This document shows positions 7,116 through 12,817 of a stretch of DNA of 12,817 bases, piece after piece; position 1 is the first letter of the stretch; each line of letters opens with the position of its first letter. Origin of the DNA: Rhodospirillales bacterium (GTDB lineage Bacteria; Pseudomonadota; Alphaproteobacteria; Acetobacterales; Acetobacteraceae); NCBI GenBank assembly GCA_028870815.1, contig JAGWOU010000021.1, positions 1-12,817 on the forward strand, read 5' to 3'. The notes beneath the pieces were generated by a model, which saw nothing but the letters and a program-made list of their open reading frames with translations, did no database searches and was not told the origin of the DNA. Both the position numbers and the translations under genes were made by a program.

Positions 7116-9416
7116 ATGGACATTCAAGCGGATTTTCACGGCTCCCACCCCTCTGTTCTGGAGACGATGGCGCCGATTTCCGCGCAGATTTGGGATGCAA
7201 AATACCGGCTGAAGGACGCGGCCGGTGCGCCGGTGGATGGCAGCGTGGAGGATATGTGGCGGCGCGTGGCGCATGCCCTGGCGGAAGTTGAGGCTGAGCC
7301 CGCGAAATGGGAAGCGCCGTTTTATGAGGCGCTGGAGAATTTCCGCTTCATCCCCGCCGGGCGCATTCTCTCCGGTGCCGGCACGGCGCGGCGGGTGACG
7401 TTGTTCAACTGCTTCGTGATGGGCGATATCGAGGACGATCTTGGCCAGATCTTCGCGCATCTGCGCGAGGCGGCGCTGACCATGCAGCAGGGCGGCGGGA
7501 TCGGGTACGACTTCTCCTCGCTGCGCCCCAAGGGCGCGCTGGTACACGGTGTGGGCGCGGATGCCTCCGGCCCGCTCTCCTTCATGGATGTTTGGGATTC
7601 GATGTGCCGCACCATCATGTCCGCTGGTGCGCGGCGCGGTGCGATGATGGCGACGATGCGCTGCGACCACCCGGATATCGAGGAGTTCATCGCCGCCAAG
7701 CGCGAGAAGGGGCGCCTGCGCAATTTCAATCTTTCCGTGCTGGTGACTGATGATTTCATGAAGGCGGTGGAGCTGGATACCGCCTGGGACTTGAAATTCA
7801 ATGGCCAGGTTTACCGCAGCTTACGCGCCCGCGAGCTGTGGGACAGGATTACCCGCGCGACTTACGAATATGCCGAGCCGGGGGTGATTTTTATCGACCG
7901 GATCAATGCGCGCAATAATCTGTATTATTGCGAAACCATCCACGCCACCAACCCATGCGGCGAGCAGCCGTTGCCGCCTTATGGCGCGTGTTTGCTGGGT
8001 TCCATTAATCTGGCGCGGCTGGTGCGCGAGCCGTTTACCGGCGAGGCGGAAATCGACGAGGCGGAATTGGCGGCGCTGGTGGGTACGGCCATCCGCATGA
8101 TGGACAATACCATCGACGCTTCCGGTTTTCCGCTGGAGCAGCAACGCAAAGAGGCGGATGCGAAACGGCGCATTGGCCTCGGCATGACCGGGCTTGCCGA
8201 TGCGCTGATGATGTGCGGGCTGCGCTATGGTTCGGTTGAGGCCGCCGCGCAGGCGCAGAAATGGGCAGCGCAGGTGGAGCGGGCGGCGTATCTGGGCTCT
8301 GCGAAACTTGCAACGGAAAAGGGCGCGTTTCCGCTTTTCGACCGTGCGAAATATCTGGCGGGCGAGACCGTGCGGGCGCTTGACGACGATGTGCGCGACG
8401 CGATCGGCAAGCACGGCATCCGCAACGCGCTGCTGACCTCGATCGCGCCCACCGGCACGATCTCGCTGGTGGCGGATAATGTGTCCTCCGGCGTGGAACC
8501 GGTTTTCGCACTGGCCTATACGCGCAAGGTTTTGCAGCGCGACGGCACCCGCCGCGAGGAGGAGGTGACCGATTACGCGCTGCGGCTATGGCGCACGAAA
8601 TTCGGAGAGTCCGTGGCCTTGCCTGAATATTTCGTGACGGCGCAGGATTTGACGCCGGCCGAGCATGTGCGCATGCAGGCCGCCGTGCAGCGCCATGTGG
8701 ACAGCGCGATTTCAAAAACCGTGAATGTGCCGGCGGATATCAGTTTTGAGGCGTTCCAGGAGGTGTATCTCGACGCGTATCGCAGCGGCTGCAAGGGCTG
8801 CACAACCTACCGGCCGAATGATGTGACCGGATCGGTGTTGGAAGTTACGCCGGTTGCCGGTGAGAAGCAGGCTGCACCCAAGCCGCGCGGCGAGGAGTAT
8901 GGGCCGGAATTGCTGGTGCGGGCGGACCGGCTGCTGGGCGCCACTTACAAGCTGCGTTGGCCGGATAGCGAGCACGCCATGTATGTGACGATTAATGACA
9001 TTGAGCAGGATGGCGTGCGCCGGCCTTTCGAGGTTTTCGTGAACTCGAAAAATCTGGAGCATTATGCCTGGGTTGTGGCGTTGACCCGGATGATCTCGGC
9101 GGTGTTCCGCCGTGGTGGTGAGGTTGCGTTTGTTGCTGAGGAACTCAAGCAGGTTTTCGACCCGAGGGGCGGGCAATGGGCGCAAGGGCGCTATGTGCCC
9201 TCGCTGGTGGCGGCGATTGGCGACGTGATCGAGCGCCACATGATCGAGACCGGGTTTTTGGTGATGGAAGACGATCGGCTGCCGGTGAAAGGCAAGAAGA
9301 TGCACGAGGAAGCTTCGCCTTTTGGAAGTTTGTGCCCGAAATGCAGTCAACCCGGCCTGGTGCGCGAGGCGGGTTGTTTAAGCTGCCTGCACTGCGGCTG
9401 GTCGAAATGCGGGTGA
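7116..9416 (+). CDS. nrdJ: Adenosylcobalamin-dependent (class II) ribonucleotide reductase NrdJ
   Basis: NrdJ reduces ribonucleotides to deoxyribonucleotides for DNA synthesis, using a radical generated from adenosylcobalamin, and needs neither oxygen nor a small subunit. I chose the ATG at 7116 (766 residues), since GAGGAAG lies five bases upstream and the protein then matches the family. The frame is open back to 6909, but that stretch overlaps cobS. C99 in LFNCFVMGD and the NPCGE block (N279, C281, E283) are the active-site cysteines and radical residues. The phosphate-loop region reads IAPTGTISLVADN. The C-terminal part has YVTINDIEQDG and a six-cysteine tail (C740, C743, C754, C757, C760, C765, ending SKCG). 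That tail fits a metal site plus the dithiol that re-reduces the active site. No N-terminal ATP-cone is evident. It follows cobS, so a cobalamin consumer sits beside the synthesis genes. Confidence 0.96.
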   Translation: MDIQADFHGSHPSVLETMAPISAQIWDAKYRLKDAAGAPVDGSVEDMWRRVAHALAEVEAEPAKWEAPFYEALENFRFIPAGRILSGAGTARRVTLFNCFVMGDIEDDLGQIFAHLREAALTMQQGGGIGYDFSSLRPKGALVHGVGADASGPLSFMDVWDSMCRTIMSAGARRGAMMATMRCDHPDIEEFIAAKREKGRLRNFNLSVLVTDDFMKAVELDTAWDLKFNGQVYRSLRARELWDRITRATYEYAEPGVIFIDRINARNNLYYCETIHATNPCGEQPLPPYGACLLGSINLARLVREPFTGEAEIDEAELAALVGTAIRMMDNTIDASGFPLEQQRKEADAKRRIGLGMTGLADALMMCGLRYGSVEAAAQAQKWAAQVERAAYLGSAKLATEKGAFPLFDRAKYLAGETVRALDDDVRDAIGKHGIRNALLTSIAPTGTISLVADNVSSGVEPVFALAYTRKVLQRDGTRREEEVTDYALRLWRTKFGESVALPEYFVTAQDLTPAEHVRMQAAVQRHVDSAISKTVNVPADISFEAFQEVYLDAYRSGCKGCTTYRPNDVTGSVLEVTPVAGEKQAAPKPRGEEYGPELLVRADRLLGATYKLRWPDSEHAMYVTINDIEQDGVRRPFEVFVNSKNLEHYAWVVALTRMISAVFRRGGEVAFVAEELKQVFDPRGGQWAQGRYVPSLVAAIGDVIERHMIETGFLVMEDDRLPVKGKKMHEEASPFGSLCPKCSQPGLVREAGCLSCLHCGWSKCG

Positions 9417-9418
9417 GC

Positions 9419-10309
9419 TTACAGGGCTGAATAGCGCAATTCGATTTCGCCGTTCATTGTCTCTCCTGGTTCCAGAATCACTAGGTCGTGCCTGTTGGTT
9501 TCCGTCATTCGGTTCACCGCGTCGTTCAAATGAGTGACCGGTTCGAAGGCGAAAAAGGGATTGCCCGGCGGGGTGTACAACACGCAATGGCCAAATACCG
9601 GACTGGCTTTGATGTGCAGGCTGTGACCTGCTTCCGGGAAGGAGAGCAGGCTTTCGCCGGTCCAGCCCTCGAAGCAATTGTCGAACGCCTTGGCGTCCAG
9701 TCTGTAGCCTTGCGCCAGCGCCGTGCGGTATTGGGTGGTGGGGGTTGAGGGCAGGCCGTCGGCACCGTTTTCCCACATTTGCCCGGCGGTGAATTTCACC
9801 GATGTTTCACCTTGGCGGGGAAAGTAAAGATGATGTCCGAATCCGGCGGGAAAACGCCGTGCATCGGTGTTCCGGAGGCTGAGGCCAATGCGCAGCGCGG
9901 TATCCGTGACTTCGTAAACCTGTTCGGCTTCGTAGGCGAAGGGAAAGAAAGGTATGTCCTGCCTGTCGGGCGAGTAGGGCAGGCGCAGCACCACGCGGGA
10001 GGTGGTTGATTCGGCAATATCCCAGGCAGCGTAAAGCGCGTTGCCGTGCATGGCGTGGCGCGTTTCTTTCATGTCGCGCGGCAGGGTGTAGTCCACGCCA
10101 TCGAATTTGAAATGCCCGCCCGCGATGCGGTTGGAGAAGGGGATGAGCGGGAAGGAGGCAAGCTGCCGGGCGGGGATGCCGCCATCGGTTCCCGGCATAT
10201 CGTCACGCAGCAGCCCCGTGGCGCCATGGTGCCACGCGAAGATCGCGCCGCCGGTCTCGGGCGCGATTTCCAGCCGCATCGGGCCGAGGGACAAGGTGAG
10301 CAGCTTCAT
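9419..10309 (-). CDS. Aldose 1-epimerase family protein (galactose mutarotase fold)
   Basis: The protein has 296 residues and the galactose mutarotase fold, so it probably interconverts alpha and beta anomers of a free aldose in the cytoplasm. The candidate active-site residues are N60-R61 in PFSNRIAGG, H88 in MHGN, H159-H160 in GFGHHLYF, D210 and E280 in ILEPGE. There is no signal peptide. The start at 10309 has GAAGGGA six bases upstream. Overall it resembles the YphB-like branch more than classical GalM, so I give no gene symbol. The true sugar is not evident, and no sugar operon surrounds it. It converges on nrdJ with only two bases between the stops, so transcripts from the two genes must overlap at their ends. 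Confidence 0.88.
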   Translation of the reverse strand: MKLLTLSLGPMRLEIAPETGGAIFAWHHGATGLLRDDMPGTDGGIPARQLASFPLIPFSNRIAGGHFKFDGVDYTLPRDMKETRHAMHGNALYAAWDIAESTTSRVVLRLPYSPDRQDIPFFPFAYEAEQVYEVTDTALRIGLSLRNTDARRFPAGFGHHLYFPRQGETSVKFTAGQMWENGADGLPSTPTTQYRTALAQGYRLDAKAFDNCFEGWTGESLLSFPEAGHSLHIKASPVFGHCVLYTPPGNPFFAFEPVTHLNDAVNRMTETNRHDLVILEPGETMNGEIELRYSAL

Positions 10310-10359
10310 GGTTTTCCCTTCAGGTGCCGGGGTGGCGCGTGGTTGTCGCCAGTCTCGGG

Positions 10360-10390
10360 TTTATATCTGACCGTGCCGGGTGGGTTGCAA
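10360..10390 (-). promoter_or_regulatory. Possible promoter of the aldose epimerase gene
   Basis: On the minus strand, TTGCAA (complement of 10385-10390) and TATAAA (complement of 10360-10365) resemble -35 and -10 boxes. The -10 box is close to consensus and lies about 50 bases before the start codon. The 19-base gap is longer than ideal. This is inferred from sequence resemblance only. Confidence 0.35.
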
Positions 10391-10429
10391 GCCGTCCGGC
10401 GGGATGTGGCCCGAAAGGTTGCATCATTT

Positions 10430-10441
10430 GACCCTTGGGTC
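10430..10441. promoter_or_regulatory. 12-base palindrome in the divergent spacer, possible operator
   Basis: GACCC-TT-GGGTC is a perfect five-base dyad near the centre of the spacer, about 78 bases before the rightward start codon. Its position suits a repressor or activator site controlling one or both genes. A dyad this short can occur by chance in GC-rich DNA, and no regulator gene lies nearby. Confidence 0.25.
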
Positions 10442-10518
10442 CATTTTAAGGTCGAGCGTAGCCCGCGACGGAATGGTGGGCGCGGGTTGAATTTTTGATG
10501 CGAAATGAGGAGACGGGG

Positions 10519-11535
10519 ATGGCGTCCTTGCCAAGCGAAATGGATGTGGCCGAGGCGCGCGGGGCTGGTGGGCCGGAGATTTTGAGCCTTGGCCGTCGCC
10601 CCACACCCGCGGCCGCGGCGGGCGAGGTGCTGATAGAAGTTGCTGCGGCCGGAGTGAACGGCCCGGATATGATGCAGCGCAAGGGCCTGTATCCGCCGCC
10701 GGCGGGGGCATCTGACCTGCTCGGTCTTGAAGTTGCCGGTACGATCGTCGCGATTGGCGAGGGTGTGAGCGACTGGCGTGTGGGAGATAGCGTGACGGCG
10801 CTGACCAATGGTGGCGGCTATGCCGATTACTGCGCGGTTGATGCAAGCCATTGCCTGCCCATTCCCAAAGGCATGAGCCTGCGTGACGCCGCCGGGCTGC
10901 CGGAGACCTTCTTCACCGTATGGAGCAATATTTTTATCGGCGCGGGGCTGAAGAAAGGCGAGACTTTGCTTGTGCATGGCGGGGCGGGCGGCATTGGCAC
11001 CACCGCCATCCAGCTTGGCCATGCTTTTGGCGCCAAGGTGTTCGCGACGGACAGCCCGGCGGCGCGATGCGATCTCTGCCGCGAGCTGGGGGCTGACCGC
11101 GTGATCAACTACGAGACGGAGGATTTCGTCGAGATCGTTCGCAAGGAGGCGGGCGGTGCCGACGTGATTCTGGATATTGTAGGCGGGCCCTACATCGAAC
11201 GGAACATCAAGGCGGCCTCGCCGGGCGGGCGCATCGTGCAGATTGCTTTCGCCCTGGGTGCCAAGGTGGAAATCAATCTGATGCCGGTGATGCTCAAGCG
11301 GCTGGTTTATACTGGCTCCACGCTGCGCAGCCGGCCCACGGATTTCAAGGCGCGGGTGGCGCGGGAGCTGCGGGAACATGTCTGGCCGTTGCTTGAGTCA
11401 GGCGCTGTGAAGCCGGTCACGCAACTGGTGCTGCCGCTTTCGGCGGCCGCCGAGGCGCATGCGACCATGGAGCGCGCGGGGCATACGGGCAAGATTTTGC
11501 TGGTGCCGGACAGGTTGTTCCAAGCAGCGTCTTGA
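10519..11535 (+). CDS. NAD(P)H quinone oxidoreductase, PIG3-type zinc-free medium-chain dehydrogenase
   Basis: This enzyme belongs to the zeta-crystallin/PIG3 branch of the medium-chain dehydrogenase family, which reduces quinones or other enones with NAD(P)H. The ATG at 10519 follows AGGAG by six bases and gives 338 residues; an upstream in-frame start at 10495 has no such site. GVNGPDMMQRKGLYPPPAGA near 45-64 is the PIG3 signature, with glycine where relatives usually have arginine after GVN. LGLEVAGTI follows at 68-76, and the nucleotide-binding loop HGGAGGIG is at 153-160. GADRVINY (191-198), DVILDIVGG (215-223) and GKILLVP near the end are also typical. The zinc-ligand pattern of alcohol dehydrogenases is absent. 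The physiological substrate cannot be read from the sequence. rpiB follows after 43 bases. Confidence 0.9.
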   Translation: MASLPSEMDVAEARGAGGPEILSLGRRPTPAAAAGEVLIEVAAAGVNGPDMMQRKGLYPPPAGASDLLGLEVAGTIVAIGEGVSDWRVGDSVTALTNGGGYADYCAVDASHCLPIPKGMSLRDAAGLPETFFTVWSNIFIGAGLKKGETLLVHGGAGGIGTTAIQLGHAFGAKVFATDSPAARCDLCRELGADRVINYETEDFVEIVRKEAGGADVILDIVGGPYIERNIKAASPGGRIVQIAFALGAKVEINLMPVMLKRLVYTGSTLRSRPTDFKARVARELREHVWPLLESGAVKPVTQLVLPLSAAAEAHATMERAGHTGKILLVPDRLFQAAS

Positions 11536-11578
11536 GATTGGGCGGCGCGCACCCAAATTCGCTGCGAGGAGAATGGGG

Positions 11579-12031
11579 ATGCGGGTTGGAATCGCGACAG
11601 ATCATGGCGGCTTTCCATTAAAGGCCGAAGTTGCCGCGTTCTTGCGGCGCAAAGGCCATGAGGTTGAGGATTTCGGCGCGTATGAAATGGATTCCGCCGA
11701 TGATTATCCAGATTTTGTCATCCCCTTGGCCAAGGCTGTCGCTGCGGGCAGGGTTGAGCGCGGGGTGGCGATTTGCGGCAGTGGCGTGGGCGCGTCCATT
11801 GCCGCGAATAAGGTGCGGGGCGTGCGCGCCGCGCTTGTCCAGGATGGGTTCTCCGCTCATCAGGGGGTTGAGGATGATGACATGAACGTGATCTGCCTGG
11901 GGGCCAGGATTACCGGACCCTCGCTCGCCCTGGAACTCATCGACGCGTTTCTGGCCGCCAGGTTCAGCGAGGCGTCGCGCCATCAACGACGTTTGGCGAA
12001 AGTGCGGGACGCGGAGGCCAACCGGGATTAA
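11579..12031 (+). CDS. rpiB: Ribose-5-phosphate isomerase B (RpiB/LacAB family)
   Basis: RpiB interconverts ribose 5-phosphate and ribulose 5-phosphate in the pentose phosphate pathway. I chose the ATG at 11579 because AGGAG lies seven bases upstream; the ATG at 11573 would leave a gap of one base. The 150-residue protein starts MRVGIATDHGG and has the D8-H9 pair. CGSGVGASIAANK at 67-79 carries the catalytic cysteine C67, and SRHQRRLAKV lies near the end. At the place of the second catalytic residue of E. coli RpiB (His99, in the QHND stretch), this protein reads VEDDDMN with aspartate (D99). That may alter the ring-opening step or the preferred sugar, though related RpiB proteins vary here. 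The family is clear; the exact sugar substrate is less so. The quinone oxidoreductase gene upstream is on the same strand. Confidence 0.92.
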   Translation: MRVGIATDHGGFPLKAEVAAFLRRKGHEVEDFGAYEMDSADDYPDFVIPLAKAVAAGRVERGVAICGSGVGASIAANKVRGVRAALVQDGFSAHQGVEDDDMNVICLGARITGPSLALELIDAFLAARFSEASRHQRRLAKVRDAEANRD

Positions 12032-12170
12032 GCGCCTGGCTGGCGGGGGCGATCAAGCCGCCGCGCAGACGCTCAATCTCTTGTTGTCCCCGATATACAC
12101 CGGCAGGGTGGGCGGGATTCGCGGCCCATCCCTGGCGAGGGGACGATGAACTGGGCTATGAACCGGGCGC
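12032..12170 (+). other. Spacer between rpiB and dnaB
   Basis: These 139 bases contain short GC-rich inverted repeats just after the rpiB stop, such as CGCC (12033-12036) with GGCG (12042-12045), and GGCGG (12042-12046) with CCGCC (12058-12062). No T-tract follows, so a terminator is not convincing. TATACA at 12094-12099 lacks a matching -35 box. A dnaB promoter is expected here but I cannot place it. Confidence 0.4.
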
Positions 12171-12817
12171 ATGGACTCTTTCGACCAACCGGGCTCTGGC
12201 CACTCCCAGCGTTTTCCCCCCAGCAATGCCCAGGCCGAGCAGGCGCTGCTGGGCGCGTTGCTGGCCAACAACAAGGCGTTTGAGCGCGTCTCCGATTTTC
12301 TGGCGCCGGAGCATTTCGCGGACCCGATTCATGGCCGCATCTTCCAGGCCATCGCCCGGCGCTGCGAGCAGAACATGGTGGCGGACCCCATCACGCTGCG
12401 CGCCGAATTGGAACATTCCGGCATGCTGGAGGAGGTGGGCGGTACGGCCTATCTCGCCCAATTGCTCTCCGCGATGGTGGGCATCATTAATGCGGGGGAT
12501 TACGGGCGGCTGATCCATGATGCCTGGGTGCGCCGTCAGCTCATCGATATTGGTGAGGTGATGGTGAATGACGCCTATGCGTCTGAAGCCGAGGTGGATG
12601 GCCGGGCGCAGATCGAACGCTCGGAGCAGGCGTTGTTCAACCTCGCCACCAAGGGCGGTGCCGAGGGCAAGGGCATTTCTTTCCACGATGCGCTGATCCA
12701 GGCCATCGACATGGCGGAGAAGGCGTTCCGCAACCAGGGCTCGGTGTCCGGGTTGGATACAGGGTTGCGGGATCTGAACAAGCGCACCGGCGGATTGCAT
12801 AAATCGGACCTCGTGAT
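12171..12817 (+). CDS. dnaB: Replicative DNA helicase DnaB, 3' end cut by window edge
   Basis: DnaB is the hexameric helicase that unwinds DNA at the replication fork. The frame stays open from the ATG at 12171 to the last base, giving 215 codons of a protein usually 450-500 long. An in-frame TGA at 12159-12161 makes 12171 the first possible ATG; its ribosome site is poor. Residues about 18-120 form the DnaB N-terminal domain, with PPSNAQAEQALLGALLANN, FADPIHGRIFQAI and GGTAYLAQL. The linker follows, with ERSEQALFNLA. The helicase core begins at SVSGLDTGLRDLNKRTGGL. The Walker A motif lies just beyond the window. No intein or other insertion is seen in the visible part. Confidence 0.94.
   Translation, partial: MDSFDQPGSGHSQRFPPSNAQAEQALLGALLANNKAFERVSDFLAPEHFADPIHGRIFQAIARRCEQNMVADPITLRAELEHSGMLEEVGGTAYLAQLLSAMVGIINAGDYGRLIHDAWVRRQLIDIGEVMVNDAYASEAEVDGRAQIERSEQALFNLATKGGAEGKGISFHDALIQAIDMAEKAFRNQGSVSGLDTGLRDLNKRTGGLHKSDLV

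Larger units (their letters stand above)
10310..10518. promoter_or_regulatory. Divergent promoter region between the epimerase and quinone oxidoreductase genes
   Basis: This 209-base spacer separates two genes read away from each other, and I see no gene in it. It must hold promoters for both. It contains a minus-strand promoter candidate, a short dyad (10430-10441), and the AGGAG (10508-10512) that serves the rightward gene. On the plus strand, TTGCAT (10419-10424) with CATTTT (10442-10447) at a 17-base gap is a poor promoter match only. Confidence 0.5.

Noticed and set aside
10306..11379. 357-codon open frame on the minus strand
   Set aside because: It is antisense to the PIG3-type oxidoreductase gene, spans the divergent spacer and shows no recognisable domain.
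11459..11578. Longer N-terminus for RpiB
   Set aside because: The open stretch lies inside the oxidoreductase gene and across the spacer; the family begins at MRVGIATDHGG with a good ribosome site.
12081..12099. TTGTTG and TATACA as a dnaB promoter
   Set aside because: Only seven bases separate the two words, far from the usual 16-18.
12053..12274. 73-codon minus-strand frame in the rpiB-dnaB spacer
   Set aside because: Half of it is antisense to dnaB, and it has no recognisable motif or convincing ribosome site.

Overview
The window is a gene-dense, GC-rich bacterial chromosome segment with a strong bias to G/C in third codon positions. Gene content fits an aerobic alphaproteobacterium: the cobalamin genes include BluB, the ribonucleotide reductase is the B12-dependent class II type, and there is a PIG3-type quinone oxidoreductase. 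Acetobacteraceae is my best guess, but this rests on overall gene resemblance rather than a marker gene. I see no mobile element, CRISPR array, tRNA or rRNA, and no sign of recent transfer. It looks like a core metabolic region.

Region 1 (1-4386) holds late cobalamin genes. The 3' part of cobQ (cobyric acid synthase) runs rightward off the left edge. It converges on a tight leftward operon read in the order cobC (alpha-ribazole phosphatase, from 4386), cbiB, cobD (threonine-phosphate decarboxylase), bluB. These leftward genes overlap by 1-4 bases or lie 9 bases apart. The convergent cobQ/bluB junction carries a 39-base near-perfect dyad (1216-1254), the clearest non-coding structure in the window.

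Region 2 (4387-9416) starts with a short divergent spacer and a 50-codon hydrophobic DUF3309-like gene. The rightward series cobU, cobT, cobS and nrdJ follows. Together with region 1, these genes cover attachment of the aminopropanol arm, activation of cobinamide, synthesis and activation of dimethylbenzimidazole, and final joining and dephosphorylation. The last gene, nrdJ, encodes an enzyme that consumes the finished coenzyme.

Region 3 (9419-12817) holds an aldose 1-epimerase on the minus strand, ending 2 bases from nrdJ. A 209-base divergent spacer follows. After that come three rightward genes: a PIG3-type quinone oxidoreductase, an RpiB-type isomerase with an unusual active-site position, and the start of dnaB (replicative helicase), cut by the right edge.

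No cobalamin riboswitch is visible in front of any gene whose 5' end lies in the window. I found no clearly new system. The points most worth a second look are the cobalamin-to-NrdJ gene order, the small membrane gene between the two cobalamin operons, the intergenic dyad, and the RpiB substitution.
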